Assembly: GCF_020005365.1 (NCBI RefSeq)
Contig: NZ_JACNML010000005.1
Span: 186,001-250,000, forward strand
DNA: 64,000 nt
Source: Kangiella shandongensis
GTDB taxonomy: Bacteria > Pseudomonadota > Gammaproteobacteria > Enterobacterales > Kangiellaceae
Direction of reading: 5' to 3'
In this document: piece after piece, positions 1-10,692 of the stretch
How the letters are laid out: every line of letters starts with the position of its first letter
Position numbering within the stretch: position 1 is the stretch's first letter
Notes under the pieces: model-generated
The model's database searches: none
Seen by the model: only the letters and a program-made list of their open reading frames with translations
Told to the model about the DNA's origin: nothing
Program-made: the position numbers and the translations under genes

Positions 1-2
1 TT

Positions 3-806
<804 letters not shown>

Positions 807-812
807 AACGAC

Positions 813-1874
813 GTGATGAGACTAGCTATTGTTGGTGCTGGTATTGCTGGTCGTTTGTTGGCCTGGCGTTTAATTAAGTCAGGCCACAGCGTCGAACTGT
901 ACGATAAAGCAGTCAGGGGAGAAGAGGCCGCCTGCTCCTTCGCCGCTGCTGGCATTCTATCGCCGTTAGCGGAGCTGGAGATGGCCGAGCCGGATATTTT
1001 CCATTTTGGTGTACGCTCGATGGAGCTGTACCAGCAATGGCTGACGCAATTATCGCAGCCAGTATTTTTCCGTCAGATTGGCTCGTTAGTCACAGCGCAT
1101 GGTAGTGATAAGGTCGAGCTGGAGCATTTTTACAGGTTGATACAACGTAAAGCCGATAACGATGCCTTAAACGATACTCCGGTCGAGAAAGTAAAGGTTG
1201 CGGACAAGGAACCAGATTTAAGCCATCTCGGTGATGGTTTGTTTTTACCGAGCGAAGGTCAGGTTGACACCATCGGTTTATTGGCGGCATTGGCAACCGA
1301 ATTAGAGCAAAGTGACAATTTAATCTGGCATGATGGAACAGAGGTCGATGCGGTCAATCATCAGTCGCTTACCATCGCGGGGAAAACTCAAACGTTCGAC
1401 TGGGTATTCGATTGTCGTGGCCTGGGCGCAAAAGACGAATTGCCACTTAGAGCGGTACGCGGTGAATTACTGTGGTTACAGGCGCCGGACGTGTCAATAC
1501 AACACCTGACCCGGCTGATCCATCCGCGTTATCGGATTTATGTGGTACCACGACCAAATGATACTTATATTATCGGCGCAACAGAGATTGAAAGTGACGA
1601 CTACAGTCCGGTGTCGGTGCGCTCGAGTCTGGAATTGTTATCGGCAGCTTATAGTGTGCACCGCGGCTTTGGTGAGGCTCGAATTATAAAGTCTGTGGTC
1701 AACTGTCGTCCCGCCTTACCGGATAACCTGCCAATAATCGATACAGAAGAGGGGTTAACTCGAATCAATGGCTTGTACCGTCATGGTATTTTGATGGCAC
1801 CGGCAATAGTCGAAGAGGCGATCAACAACTTTGAACAACTCAGTCAGAAGGTAACTCATGCAAGTAATAGTTAA
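813..1874 (+). CDS. thiO: Glycine oxidase ThiO
   Basis: FAD-dependent amine oxidase that oxidises glycine to the imine needed by ThiG for thiazole formation. The N-terminus has the dinucleotide-binding motif VGAGIAG with a following acidic residue (ELYDKA), and the C-terminal part has the DAO-family RLIHPRYRIYVVPRP and GATEIESDD segments. Length 353 aa is usual. The start is GTG at 813 or ATG at 816, directly after thiC; the end overlaps thiS by 17 bp, so the genes are probably translationally coupled. A ThiO rather than ThiH route fits an aerobic organism. Confidence 0.93.
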   Translation: MMRLAIVGAGIAGRLLAWRLIKSGHSVELYDKAVRGEEAACSFAAAGILSPLAELEMAEPDIFHFGVRSMELYQQWLTQLSQPVFFRQIGSLVTAHGSDKVELEHFYRLIQRKADNDALNDTPVEKVKVADKEPDLSHLGDGLFLPSEGQVDTIGLLAALATELEQSDNLIWHDGTEVDAVNHQSLTIAGKTQTFDWVFDCRGLGAKDELPLRAVRGELLWLQAPDVSIQHLTRLIHPRYRIYVVPRPNDTYIIGATEIESDDYSPVSVRSSLELLSAAYSVHRGFGEARIIKSVVNCRPALPDNLPIIDTEEGLTRINGLYRHGILMAPAIVEEAINNFEQLSQKVTHASNS

Positions 1875-2055
1875 TGATGAAGTGCTGGATATAGAGACCG
1901 GCATGACTCTGGCACGATTTATTGAATGGTTTCAGCAAACGGGTAATTTTGCTGTCGCCATTAATATGGAATTTGTTCCGCGTTCTCTGTATGCAGAAAC
2001 GGTGCTACAGGAGAATGATAAGTTGGAGATTGTGCAGCCGATGCAGGGCGGTTAA
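1858..2055 (+). CDS. thiS: Sulfur carrier protein ThiS
   Basis: Small 65-aa ubiquitin-fold protein that ends in Gly-Gly (QPMQGG), the C-terminus that is adenylated and then converted to a thiocarboxylate to give sulfur to ThiG. The start lies inside the end of thiO. No thiF adenylyltransferase is in the visible operon, so ThiS must be activated by a ThiF/MoeB-type enzyme encoded elsewhere. A 411-bp gap containing a structured repeat separates it from thiG. Confidence 0.95.
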   Translation: MQVIVNDEVLDIETGMTLARFIEWFQQTGNFAVAINMEFVPRSLYAETVLQENDKLEIVQPMQGG

Positions 2056-2204
2056 AAATCCTGGTCGTTGCAACTACTTTGTTAAAAATAATTTTCTGCA
2101 AAGTCATTTACTTTTTGTAAACTCCTTTTTGAAAATGATTTTTGCTTCGTATTTGCTTAGCCTGGAATTTTTAACTTCATTATTAAAAGCACTAAGCTTG
2201 AATC

Positions 2205-2410
2205 GTCACTTTTCTTGAGTGGCCAAGAAAAGTGACCAAAAGAAGGCCACTCCGATATTGAGGTCATGTAAACATGACTGCCTGCGTTTTGTCCAAAACA
2301 TGTAACGCACCAGAGTTTACAGCACTTCCTTGTGCTGAAAACTCTTAACAAAATCATCCAGATTTTGTTTGCTATGTTTTTGACAAATCTTAGCTCAATA
2401 TTAAGGGGAG
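2205..2410 (+). repeat. Structured extragenic repeat, copy 1
   Basis: First of three related intergenic elements. It opens with a perfect 13-bp hairpin (2205-2217 with 2224-2236, stem GTCACTTTTCTTG), followed by CAAAAGAAG and ATATTGAG, and closes with CTCAATAT and AAGGGGAG, so the body is bounded by an inverted repeat. Inside are more small hairpins (GTCATGT/ACATGAC, CAGCAC/GTGCTG, AAAATC/GATTTT). It lies between thiS and thiG in an operon, so it would be transcribed. The flanks 2056-2204 and 2411-2466 show no gene. Confidence 0.7.
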
Positions 2411-2466
2411 CCAATAGTTTGTTTAAAGCCTTGTGCGAAAACTATAGGTCATTAAGAGAATAGAGT

Positions 2467-3246
2467 ATGTTAAAAATCGCTGGTAAAGAAGTTAACAGTC
2501 GATTGTTTCTAGGTACGGCATTATATCCGTCGCCACAGATTATGCTGGATGCGATCCGTGCTTCGGCTGCTGATGTAGTGACGGTGTCGGTTCGGCGTGA
2601 AGGACAGGGCGGTGAGAATTTCTGGAAGCAGATCAATCAACTGGATTGTCACTGGCTACCCAATACTGCGGGATGCCACACCGTCAAAGAAGCTATTACC
2701 ACGGCTGAGATGGCGCGGGAAATTTTTCAGACGGACTGGATTAAGTTGGAAGTGATTGGTGATGAGTACAATTTGCAGCCGGATCCCTTTCAGTTGGTTG
2801 AGGCGAGTAAGGAGTTGGTAAAGCGCGGTTTTGAAGTATTTCCTTATTGCACCGACGATCTGGTGCTGTGTCAGCGTTTGCTCGATGCAGGCTGTAATAT
2901 CCTGATGCCATGGGGCGCACCCATAGGTACTGGCCGCGGTCTAAGCGATCCGTATGCGTTACAAACCTTACGCCAGAGATTGCCAGAGATCCCAATGGTG
3001 ATTGATGCTGGCATTGGGTTACCGTCTCACGCGGCACAGGCGATGGAAATGGGCTTTGATGCCGTGTTACTCAATACGGCAGTGGCGCAGGCGGAAGATC
3101 CGGTGATGATGGCTGAAGCTTTTAAAGACGGTGTTGAGGCTGGTCGCAGTGCTTATAAAGCTGGGGCCATGCCGGTGCGGGATATCGCCAAGCCGAGTAC
3201 GCCGGTCTTAGGCACGCCATTCTGGCAACAGGACAAGGGCGAATAG
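2467..3246 (+). CDS. thiG: Thiazole synthase ThiG
   Basis: Forms the thiazole phosphate of thiamine from deoxyxylulose phosphate, dehydroglycine and ThiS thiocarboxylate. The 259-aa TIM barrel shows the family segments [22 protein letters not shown], the lysine-containing [15 protein letters not shown] that carries the Schiff-base lysine, [11 protein letters not shown] and [10 protein letters not shown]. Length is normal. The ATG at 2467 has only a weak purine-rich ribosome binding site. It is followed after 4 bp by the thiD-thiE fusion. Confidence 0.96.
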   Translation: MLKIAGKEVNSRLFLGTALYPSPQIMLDAIRASAADVVTVSVRREGQGGENFWKQINQLDCHWLPNTAGCHTVKEAITTAEMAREIFQTDWIKLEVIGDEYNLQPDPFQLVEASKELVKRGFEVFPYCTDDLVLCQRLLDAGCNILMPWGAPIGTGRGLSDPYALQTLRQRLPEIPMVIDAGIGLPSHAAQAMEMGFDAVLLNTAVAQAEDPVMMAEAFKDGVEAGRSAYKAGAMPVRDIAKPSTPVLGTPFWQQDKGE

Positions 3247-3250
3247 ATTT

Positions 3251-4735
3251 ATGGCGGTGACTAACAAGCCGATAGTGTGGTCGGTTGCTGGCTCTGATTG
3301 CTCCGGTCTGGCAGGACAGGCCGCAGATATCCGCGCTATCGAAGCTCTGGGCGCTCATCCCGGCTCCATAACCACTGCGGTAACGGCACAGAATAATGAG
3401 ACGGTGGTAGCTGTTAACGAATTAACCTACGACCAGATAGCATCTCAGTTTCAAGCGTTAAAAGAATCATTTCCAGCGCGGGCGATCAAGGTAGGTTTGT
3501 TGCCCAGTACCCAATCGATAAAAGCTCTGATGGAATATCTTAAGGAGTATCAGGAAGCATTGGTACTGGATCCGGTAATGGTCAGCACCTCAGGTAAGTC
3601 ACTGGTTAGCGAAGATACTTTAGTCTCCTACCGTGAATTACTGAGCAAAGCCTCGCTGATCACGCCTAATTTACCTGAACTGGAATTGCTGACCGGCCTC
3701 ACTGTGAATGATGAAGAGTCCGTCAAGCGTGCCGCTAACCATCTATTGCAACAGGGGGTTAAGGCGGTATTGGTGAAAGGCGGGCATACCGAGCAACTTA
3801 GTGGAAGCGAAGATAAGTACCTGCACGATTATTTTATCAGCCAGCAACAGGAATTCTGGTTACATAGCCCGAAACAAAAGACTGACAATACTCGGGGCAC
3901 TGGCTGTGTCCTCGCTTCGGCAATTAGTGCAGCCTTAGCTCATAGTTACTCACTGGAAGACTCGGTAATTATCGGCAAGATGTTACTCAGCCAAGGTTTA
4001 CGACACGGTTACGCTCTGGGGCGTCAAAAGGGTCCGTTGAAGCCTTTGTCCTGGCCTGATGAAGCCAGGGATGTGCCTTTAATAACAGCGAATAGCCTTG
4101 ATCCAAATGGCGAAGCATTTCCGCCCTGTTCCGAAGATAAAGCGCTTGGATTATATCCTGTGGTCGATCGGGCTGAGTGGTTGCAGCGTTTGCTACCACT
4201 GGGCGTGTCGACCATTCAGTTAAGAGTTAAAGATTTAGAGGGCGAGGCGTTGGAGCAAGAGATTGTAGAGGCGATAAGCATTGCCCGACAATATGATGCT
4301 CGATTATTTATTAACGATTACTGGCAGTTGGCGATTAAACATGGCGCCTATGGGGTCCATCTGGGACAGGAAGATATTGTCGATGCGGACATTGCAGCCA
4401 TTCGTCAGGCGGGTTTGCGCTTAGGTTTGAGTACCCATTGTTATTATGAAGTGGCTCGTGCCCATGCCATCAGGCCAAGTTATCTTGCCTGTGGGCCGGT
4501 CTATCATACCGACAGTAAGGATATGCCCTGGATCCCGCATGGCATTGAGAATTTGAAGAAGTGGATGCGATTACTGCCGCATTATCCATGGGTAGCGATC
4601 GGTGGCATTAACCTTGAACGTTTTGATGAAGTGGCACAGACCGGCGTTTCCAGCATTGCTATGATTTCAGCTATTACTCGGGCCGATGATCCTGAAGCAG
4701 TGACTCGACAAATGCTGGAGCAGTTAGCACCATGA
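3251..4735 (+). CDS. thiDE: Bifunctional HMP(-P) kinase / thiamine-phosphate synthase (ThiD-ThiE fusion)
   Basis: A 494-aa fusion. Residues 1 to about 265 are a ribokinase-fold ThiD (SVAGSDCSGLAG at the N-terminus, KGGHTEQ, and the anion-hole segment DNTRGTGC), which phosphorylates hydroxymethylpyrimidine twice. Residues about 298-494 are ThiE (LGLYPVVD, TIQLRVKD, FINDYW, GVHLGQED, ACGPVYHTDSK, AIGGI), which joins pyrimidine and thiazole into thiamine phosphate. The two steps are consecutive, which explains the fusion. It overlaps the next gene by 4 bp (ATGA). Confidence 0.93.
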   Translation: MAVTNKPIVWSVAGSDCSGLAGQAADIRAIEALGAHPGSITTAVTAQNNETVVAVNELTYDQIASQFQALKESFPARAIKVGLLPSTQSIKALMEYLKEYQEALVLDPVMVSTSGKSLVSEDTLVSYRELLSKASLITPNLPELELLTGLTVNDEESVKRAANHLLQQGVKAVLVKGGHTEQLSGSEDKYLHDYFISQQQEFWLHSPKQKTDNTRGTGCVLASAISAALAHSYSLEDSVIIGKMLLSQGLRHGYALGRQKGPLKPLSWPDEARDVPLITANSLDPNGEAFPPCSEDKALGLYPVVDRAEWLQRLLPLGVSTIQLRVKDLEGEALEQEIVEAISIARQYDARLFINDYWQLAIKHGAYGVHLGQEDIVDADIAAIRQAGLRLGLSTHCYYEVARAHAIRPSYLACGPVYHTDSKDMPWIPHGIENLKKWMRLLPHYPWVAIGGINLERFDEVAQTGVSSIAMISAITRADDPEAVTRQMLEQLAP

Positions 4736-5076
4736 GCGAATTTATCCCACAGGAACAGGATAAGGTTCAATTTATCGAAGCTACCGATCTGGCGCAATGG
4801 CTAACGCAGCCTGATGCCCCTTTAGTCATCGATGTCAGTGGCGAGGAAGAAGCGTTTGAGCCCATCGCAATAAAAGCGAAGGAGAGTTTGTCGTTACCGA
4901 TAGCGGAGTTTGCCAGCTTTATAAACGAGTGGGATCCGGATGAAGCGGTAGTAGTGGTTTGCCAGCTGGGACAGAAGAGCTTTAATGCGGCACATCGCCT
5001 GATAGAGTCTGATTTCAGTTGCGTTTACAGTTTACACGGTGGTTTCGAGGCTTGGAGACGAGCGATCAACCATTGA
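4732..5076 (+). CDS. Rhodanese-domain protein of the thi operon
   Basis: A 114-aa single rhodanese domain with the catalytic cysteine in the loop CQLGQKS and the closing segment SLHGGFEAW. Rhodaneses carry persulfide sulfur. The 4-bp overlap with thiDE makes it part of the operon, so it may supply sulfur for ThiS thiocarboxylate formation, a job otherwise done by IscS and ThiI. That role is inferred from context. It resembles GlpE in size, but a second, better GlpE candidate lies at 11770. Confidence 0.8.
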   Translation: MSEFIPQEQDKVQFIEATDLAQWLTQPDAPLVIDVSGEEEAFEPIAIKAKESLSLPIAEFASFINEWDPDEAVVVVCQLGQKSFNAAHRLIESDFSCVYSLHGGFEAWRRAINH

Positions 5077-5105
5077 TATTGCTCATAAAATGTCACAATT
5101 TCCCA

Positions 5106-5134
5106 CTGGCAGCTACTGGGCGGCGCACTATAAT
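5106..5134 (+). promoter_or_regulatory. Candidate sigma-70 promoter for the PH-domain gene pair
   Basis: CTGGCA (5106-5111, 4 of 6 matches to TTGACA) and a perfect TATAAT (5129-5134), separated by 17 bp, 22 bp before the ATG at 5157. A strong AAAGGAG ribosome binding site follows. Prediction only. Confidence 0.45.
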
Positions 5135-5156
5135 AATTAGCAAAAAGGAGATACAG

Positions 5157-5651
5157 ATGTCACAACAACCATCACTTATCGAGCAGCGCCCAGAGAACGT
5201 AAAGCGGCTTCATCCTGATGCGATTAAAGCTTCGAGAATCGCTCACTTAATTTTTTGCATCATTTTATTGGCGGCAGCCAGTGTGGTGTCGTTTATTGCC
5301 GGTAGCTGGTTGCTGTGGGGAATTGCTCTTGCCGCAATATTACTCCTCTTTAGCCTGCTGTTTTTCTGGGCGAAAAAATCTTACGATTACACTTGGTATT
5401 GGTTAACCGACGAAGGATTGTATATTCAACGTGGCGTGTTATGGCGCAGAAAAGCATTGGTGCCAAGAAATCGTATCCAGCACACCGATGTGGCTCAGGG
5501 TCCGCTGCAGCGACGGTTTGAGCTGGCCAAGCTGATTGTCTATACCGCCGGCACGCGCGATGCTTCGGTTCCGATCGATGGCCTGTTAATGGAAACGGCC
5601 AATAGCCTGCGCCAGGAGTTGCGTCAGGAAGGGGACAGTGATGCAGTCTAG
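5157..5651 (+). CDS. Bacterial PH-domain membrane protein (YdbS-like)
   Basis: A 164-aa protein with two adjacent membrane segments (about residues 28-45 and 50-67, rich in Ile, Leu and Ala) followed by a bPH2 domain (LTDEGLYIQRGVLWRRKALVPRNRIQHTDVAQGPLQRRFELAKLIVYTAG). The ATG at 5157 is chosen over upstream starts in the same frame because it has AAAGGAG at the right distance and does not invade the rhodanese gene. It overlaps the next gene by 11 bp. YdbS/YdbT pairs are envelope proteins of uncertain role. Confidence 0.82.
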   Translation: MSQQPSLIEQRPENVKRLHPDAIKASRIAHLIFCIILLAAASVVSFIAGSWLLWGIALAAILLLFSLLFFWAKKSYDYTWYWLTDEGLYIQRGVLWRRKALVPRNRIQHTDVAQGPLQRRFELAKLIVYTAGTRDASVPIDGLLMETANSLRQELRQEGDSDAV

Positions 5652-7143
5652 TGAAGAGCGTAAGCTGCACAAATCGTCGCCGATTTTTATCCTGCTGGAT
5701 AATATTAAGAAGATCATCTTTCCTATACTCATTGCGCTACTCGGTTCGGGCGGTTCTTACTGGGAGTACATAGCCTTAGCCATTGCGCTTATAGTCAGTC
5801 TGCTCTCAATCGTACAGTACCGATTTTATCGTTACTGGCTGGAGCCCAACCAAATCCGGGTGAAAGAAGGGGTTATCTTTCGTAATGAGCGCCAGGTGCC
5901 ATACAAGCGTATCCAGAATCTAAACCTGTCGCAGAATCCTTTGCATCGAATACTCGGTGTGGTCACCGTCCAACTGGAGTCGGCCTCCGGTGGTAAACCC
6001 GAAGCGGTGATTAATGTGGTCGATATGGCGGCGGTGAAGGAGTTAAAGCAGATGATTCATGGCGACACCCCAGTTGATGAAAACACCGAAGCCAGCAGTG
6101 ATGAGGCATCAGGAAAAAAGCCAGCGCTTTTGACGCTGTCTTTTGCAGAAATTGTACGCTATGGCGTTATTACCAATAAAGGCCTGGTTATTTTAGCAGT
6201 GGTATTCGGCTTTTTATCGCAGCTTAGTGATGGCTACATCAAGAACTATGTTGAGAGCAGGATGGTGGCTTTCGCGGATTGGTTCTCTAACGGTTTTGAC
6301 AGCTTTGTGGGGGATTTAGGCGCCTTGACCATCGTGGTTTATGTCTTGTTATTAACCATCCTTGGCTTGCTGGGCTTATGGCTGCTGTCGGTTAGTTTTG
6401 CGCTATTTAAGTTACACGAGTTCGAGTTGCTCAAAAGTCATGGCAAGTTACAGGCGACCATGGGGTTGCTGACTCGAATGCAGGCCACCATCCCCATGTC
6501 GAGAATACAGACCCTGACCGTTAGAAACTCAATGTTACATCGTTGGTTTAAGCGTTTGACGGTCAGTGTTGAGACTGCTGGTGGCGTTAATAATGAAAAA
6601 CAGGGATTAACGCTGAAAGAGATTGCGCCATTGTTTCCAGCTGCGGAGCGGGCGAGACTGTTATACCAAATTCAGCCAGATATTTCATGGCAGGGGATCC
6701 AGTGGAAGCCAATTGAGCGTAAGGCGTTAAGACGAATTATTAAGCGGCTCACGCTAATGAGTTTGCTGCCTGTTATTCCGCTGTATTTTTCTCACTGGTT
6801 CTATGCTGCCGCAAGTTTTGTCGTTTTGGTGCTCTTAAGTTTCCTCTATGCCCGAGCCTACGTGAAACACACCGCTTATTGTCTCGATAATGACATGATC
6901 GGTTTTAAAAGTGGTGTCATTTTTAAGAAAGAAACTTATGTCAGGTTAAGTAAGATCCAGACAGTGCAGGTTAAGGAAAGTTTGTTCGACCGACGCTACG
7001 GCATGGCCAAGCTGGAAGTCGATACGGCCGGAGCCATGGTTGGCGCGCACCATGTCGAGATCCCTTATATTATGTTGCAGGATGCACTGCGTATTCAAAG
7101 CAAGTTAGTCGAACGGGTTAGCAGTAAACAATTTGTGTGGTAA
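5641..7143 (+). CDS. Bacterial PH-domain membrane protein with repeated bPH2 units (YdbT-like)
   Basis: A 500-aa polytopic protein with three bPH2-type units. Their shared signatures are RNERQVPYKRIQNLNLSQNP (about residue 83), TRMQATIPMSRIQTL (about 280) and FKKETYVRLSKIQTVQV (about 430), each after a hydrophobic pair. The start is ATG 5641 (GTG 5638 also possible), preceded by AGGAAGGGG. Its overlap with the preceding YdbS-like gene indicates the two make a complex in the inner membrane. The function of the family is not established. Confidence 0.82.
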   Translation: MQSSEERKLHKSSPIFILLDNIKKIIFPILIALLGSGGSYWEYIALAIALIVSLLSIVQYRFYRYWLEPNQIRVKEGVIFRNERQVPYKRIQNLNLSQNPLHRILGVVTVQLESASGGKPEAVINVVDMAAVKELKQMIHGDTPVDENTEASSDEASGKKPALLTLSFAEIVRYGVITNKGLVILAVVFGFLSQLSDGYIKNYVESRMVAFADWFSNGFDSFVGDLGALTIVVYVLLLTILGLLGLWLLSVSFALFKLHEFELLKSHGKLQATMGLLTRMQATIPMSRIQTLTVRNSMLHRWFKRLTVSVETAGGVNNEKQGLTLKEIAPLFPAAERARLLYQIQPDISWQGIQWKPIERKALRRIIKRLTLMSLLPVIPLYFSHWFYAAASFVVLVLLSFLYARAYVKHTAYCLDNDMIGFKSGVIFKKETYVRLSKIQTVQVKESLFDRRYGMAKLEVDTAGAMVGAHHVEIPYIMLQDALRIQSKLVERVSSKQFVW

Positions 7144-7153
7144 GTCAGGGTGC

Positions 7154-7179
7154 GGACACCGCACTGTTGTGCGGTGTCC
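7154..7179. terminator. Perfect hairpin between convergent genes
   Basis: An 11-bp perfect stem (GGACACCGCAC with GTGCGGTGTCC) and TGTT loop, between the 3' ends of two convergent genes. No T-run follows on either strand, so it may be a 3'-end stabiliser rather than a full intrinsic terminator. Confidence 0.5.
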
Positions 7180-7185
7180 ATTAGC

Positions 7186-8208
7186 CTAGTATCCGAGTTT
7201 AGGGTTATAGTAAAGCTTGGCACTGACAGGATCCTGTACCTGACCAATCAATTGTAACTGTAGTTTTTCAGGCAAATAGTTATTGAGTTCCGTCAGTAGA
7301 TCTGAACAGCTATTAGCTCGATCGATAATGTTAGCGTAAGTAGTGTTTGGACTTAGATCTTCTACATACCAGTGCAATATTTCCTGCAAATAGTCTAAAG
7401 ATGTTTTTTCATGAATGACTAATAAACTATTCTGATATTGATTCCAATCTTTGGCACTGATATCCGTAGTATCGAGGAAGTTAGAAACAACTAAATCGTC
7501 CAGCTCTTCACTATATAATTGGTTTTGTTGCTCCAATACTGCCAGAATATCCTCTTCTGAAACTTGCTGACCGTTTAATGAAGCCTGATTACGAACTTCT
7601 TGTTCTGAAATACCCCGGGTTAGGCGCCAGTCCATTTCTTTAGCATAGGCCTGTTCAAAGTAATCCTTAAATGGCGGCTCTAAGGACAGGCGTTCGCGAC
7701 CATCGTCGAGTAATGTCTGGTATGCCTCTTGGAGAGAAGTGTCAGATGAAAGAAAATGCTTTTCTTCGCCTGGCGGACAGTCCATGCCTTCTGCAAAAGG
7801 AGCTGTACTGAAAGTCAGATTTGTTCCATCTTTTAATGGAGCGACAATATCAAAAAAGCAGCCAACAATATGGTTATAGATGACTATGCACGCCTTGTGA
7901 TCAGGTGCGTAGGCAGCATATAAGTGAGTATTGTTGAGTTGAGGAATGATGAAATAGCCGGCCTCAATCGCTTGTAATGACTGGAGTTGCTCCACGAGTT
8001 GATGGAGTTCTGGTGAGTCGACTTGATCTTTTGTGACTGGTTCGAGGGTTATACGCGCTGGCTGCTCTAAAGGACCGTGCTCGATGACCTTTGACATCTG
8101 CTTCCCTAGCTTGAATCGGAGGTAATACTTAAATCCGAAGTACAATATCAATAGCAAGACAATAATACTGACAACGATAATTCCTATAATTTGAAAGAAG
8201 GTTCCCAT
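7186..8208 (-). CDS. Unknown membrane-anchored protein
   Basis: I do not recognise this 340-aa protein. It has one N-terminal membrane segment (about residues 6-27, IIGIIVVSIIVLLLILYFGF) followed by a positively charged stretch and a soluble domain of about 300 residues rich in Asp, Glu and Gln. The inner-membrane topology would leave that domain in the cytoplasm if the positive-inside rule holds. The ATG has AAGGAGAA upstream. It stands alone, convergent with the PH-domain pair and divergent from kbl. Confidence 0.75.
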   Translation of the reverse strand: MGTFFQIIGIIVVSIIVLLLILYFGFKYYLRFKLGKQMSKVIEHGPLEQPARITLEPVTKDQVDSPELHQLVEQLQSLQAIEAGYFIIPQLNNTHLYAAYAPDHKACIVIYNHIVGCFFDIVAPLKDGTNLTFSTAPFAEGMDCPPGEEKHFLSSDTSLQEAYQTLLDDGRERLSLEPPFKDYFEQAYAKEMDWRLTRGISEQEVRNQASLNGQQVSEEDILAVLEQQNQLYSEELDDLVVSNFLDTTDISAKDWNQYQNSLLVIHEKTSLDYLQEILHWYVEDLSPNTTYANIIDRANSCSDLLTELNNYLPEKLQLQLIGQVQDPVSAKLYYNPKLGY

Positions 8209-8363
8209 ACATTCTCCTTATTTGTTTTAATGGGAAGTTAAGGTAGATGTTTAAAACTGTCAATAAAAAGTAGTGCTGCTAAGGAATATGGGACATATCA
8301 ATGTTAGAATAGCGGCAATTGATAGCAGAACGCTGCTGGTAATGATGAAACAAGGGTTTTTCC

Positions 8364-9560
8364 ATGAATAAAAATTTCTTAAACCACCTTCAAGAGCAAG
8401 TTGAAGAGATCAAAGCCGAGGGCTTGTATAAGAGCGAACGAGTGATTGATTCACAGCAGGCCGCCGATATCCACGTCACCACAGGTGAGAGCGTCTTGAA
8501 CTTCTGCGCCAATAACTATTTAGGCCTGGCGAATAGTCCGGAATTGATCGAAGCGGGTAAGGCTGCGTTGGACAAACAAGGCTACGGTATGGCTTCCGTA
8601 CGCTTTATCTGTGGTACACAAGATGTACATAAAAAACTGGAAAGCCGTATCAGCGATTTCTTGGGCATGGAAGATACGATTCTTTACTCTTCCTGTTTCG
8701 ATGCCAATACCGGTTTATTTGAAACAATTTTATCGAAAGAAGACGCCATTATTTCTGATGCTTTGAACCACGCTTCAATTATTGACGGCGTTCGCTTATG
8801 CAAGGCCATGCGCTATCGTTACAACAATAACGATATGGCGGACCTCGAAGAGCAATTAAAGCAGGCTGATGCTGATGGTGCACGTTATAAGTTGATTGTA
8901 ACGGATGGCGTGTTCTCGATGGATGGCATTATTGCGAATTTGGAAGCGGTATGTGATTTGGCAGATAAATACAATGCGCTAGTCATGGTTGATGATTCCC
9001 ACGCAGTGGGCTTTATCGGAGATAAGGGGCGCGGCACGCATGAGCATTGTAACGTTATGGATCGTGTGGACATTATCACAGGTACTCTGGGTAAAGCATT
9101 AGGTGGTGCGTCCGGCGGCTATACAGCAGCGCGTAAAGAAATTGTTGAGATACTGCGTCAACGTTCGCGCCCGTATCTGTTCTCCAATACCCTGGCTCCG
9201 GTGATTGCTTCGGCCAGTTTGCGTGTACTGGATATGCTGGAAAATGGCGATGAGTTACGACAAAAACTGAAGCACAACAGTGAATATTTCCGTGAGAAAA
9301 TGACTGCATTAGGTTTCGAGCTGGTGCCCGGCGAGCATCCGATTATTCCTGTGATGCTGGGCGATGCTAGCTTGGCCAGCAAGTTTGCGGATAAGATGTT
9401 GCAGGAAGGCATTTACGTGATTGGCTTCTCCTTCCCGGTGGTGCCCAAAGGGCAGGCGCGTATTCGTACACAAATGTCAGCGGCTCATGACATTGAACAT
9501 ATCGATCGCGCGGTTGCTGCTTTTGAGAAAGTGGGTAAAGAACTGGGTGTGATTAAGTAA
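8364..9560 (+). CDS. kbl: Glycine C-acetyltransferase (2-amino-3-ketobutyrate CoA ligase)
   Basis: PLP enzyme that cleaves 2-amino-3-ketobutyrate with CoA into glycine and acetyl-CoA, the second step of threonine breakdown. The 398-aa sequence has the alpha-oxoamine synthase signatures: [16 protein letters not shown] near the N-terminus, [10 protein letters not shown], the PLP-contact [11 protein letters not shown], and [15 protein letters not shown] with the Schiff-base lysine. Length matches E. coli Kbl. It is followed by tdh 100 bp downstream, the usual partner that makes its substrate. Confidence 0.97.
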   Translation: MNKNFLNHLQEQVEEIKAEGLYKSERVIDSQQAADIHVTTGESVLNFCANNYLGLANSPELIEAGKAALDKQGYGMASVRFICGTQDVHKKLESRISDFLGMEDTILYSSCFDANTGLFETILSKEDAIISDALNHASIIDGVRLCKAMRYRYNNNDMADLEEQLKQADADGARYKLIVTDGVFSMDGIIANLEAVCDLADKYNALVMVDDSHAVGFIGDKGRGTHEHCNVMDRVDIITGTLGKALGGASGGYTAARKEIVEILRQRSRPYLFSNTLAPVIASASLRVLDMLENGDELRQKLKHNSEYFREKMTALGFELVPGEHPIIPVMLGDASLASKFADKMLQEGIYVIGFSFPVVPKGQARIRTQMSAAHDIEHIDRAVAAFEKVGKELGVIK

Positions 9561-9620
9561 AGTACGCTAGACCCTGCGACAGTAACAGGTTAGTGGATAT
9601 GCCACTTTGATTTAGCAAAG

Positions 9621-9643
9621 GTTCCCGGTTTCGCGGGAATGAC
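9621..9643. repeat. Short TTCCCG/CGGGAA extragenic palindrome
   Basis: Stem TTCCCG / CGGGAA with loop GTTTCG followed by ATGAC, in the kbl-tdh gap. It resembles the widespread short extragenic palindrome built on GTCATTCCCGCG that occurs in many proteobacteria. Only one copy was noticed here. Confidence 0.4.
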
Positions 9644-9660
9644 AACGAACAGAGATAGTT

Positions 9661-10686
9661 ATGAAAACATTGAGTAAAGCTAAAGCGGAAAAAGGGATCT
9701 GGATGGTAGACCATCCTAAGCCGGAGCTTGGGCACAATGATGTGTTGATTAAGATTAAAAAGACCGCTATCTGCGGCACTGACATGCACATTTACCACTG
9801 GGATGAGTGGGCGCAGGAGACGATTCCGGTGCCGATGACCGTGGGTCATGAATATGTCGGCGTGATCGAAGAAGTGGGGCAGGAAGTCAAAGGTTTTAAG
9901 ATTGGTGATCGCGTTTCCGGTGAAGGCCATATCACCTGTGGCTTCTGTCGTAATTGTCGCGCAGGTCGTCGTCACCTCTGCCGTAATACCGTCGGCGTTG
10001 GCGTCAATCGCCCGGGTGCTTTCGGCGAGTATCTGGTGATCCCGGCGGAAAATGCCTACAAGATCCCGGATGATATTTCCGATGATATTGCCTCGATTCT
10101 GGATCCATTTGGTAATGCAGCGCATACCGCCTTGTCTTTCGACTTGGTCGGTGAAGATGTATTGATTACTGGAGCCGGCCCGATAGGTATTATGGCAGCG
10201 GCGATTGCCAGACACGTCGGCGCACGCCACGTAGTGATCACTGATATGAACGATTACCGTCTGGAGCTGGCGAAAAAGATGGGCGCCACGCGCACGGTTA
10301 ACGTGACCAAGGAAAAGCTGGAAGACGTGATGGATGAGCTGGGCATGACGGAAGGCTTTGACGTCGGTCTTGAGATGTCAGGTGCACCGCCAGCCTTTAA
10401 ATCCATGCTTGATACCATTATCCATGGCGGTAAGATTGCCATGCTCGGCATTCCGTCCAGCGATATGGCGATTGACTGGAACAAGGTCATTTTCAAGGGC
10501 TTAATTATTAAAGGTATTTACGGCCGTGAGATGTACGAAACCTGGTACAAGATGATTGCCATGGTGCAGTCCGGTTTGGATTTAACGCCGGTGATTACCC
10601 ACCGTTTCGATATTGATAAATTCGAAGAGGGCTTTGAAACCATGGCCAGTGGCCAATCGGGGAAAGTGGTTTTAAGCTGGGACTAG
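9661..10686 (+). CDS. tdh: L-threonine 3-dehydrogenase
   Basis: NAD- and zinc-dependent dehydrogenase that oxidises threonine to 2-amino-3-ketobutyrate. The 341-aa medium-chain dehydrogenase shows the catalytic zinc site ([19 protein letters not shown]), the structural zinc cysteines ([15 protein letters not shown]) and the nucleotide-binding GAGPIG. It follows kbl in the same direction, as in other proteobacteria, and the two genes form the threonine-to-glycine pathway. Confidence 0.97.
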   Translation: MKTLSKAKAEKGIWMVDHPKPELGHNDVLIKIKKTAICGTDMHIYHWDEWAQETIPVPMTVGHEYVGVIEEVGQEVKGFKIGDRVSGEGHITCGFCRNCRAGRRHLCRNTVGVGVNRPGAFGEYLVIPAENAYKIPDDISDDIASILDPFGNAAHTALSFDLVGEDVLITGAGPIGIMAAAIARHVGARHVVITDMNDYRLELAKKMGATRTVNVTKEKLEDVMDELGMTEGFDVGLEMSGAPPAFKSMLDTIIHGGKIAMLGIPSSDMAIDWNKVIFKGLIIKGIYGREMYETWYKMIAMVQSGLDLTPVITHRFDIDKFEEGFETMASGQSGKVVLSWD

Positions 10687-10692
10687 GTTCAG

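Noticed and set aside
5019-5156. Upstream extension of the first PH-domain gene to 5019
   Set aside because: It would overlap the rhodanese gene; the ATG at 5157 has a strong ribosome binding site and a -10 box upstream.
9553-10230. Long minus-strand open frame opposite tdh
   Set aside because: It mirrors a well-conserved tdh frame and has no recognisable domain of its own.
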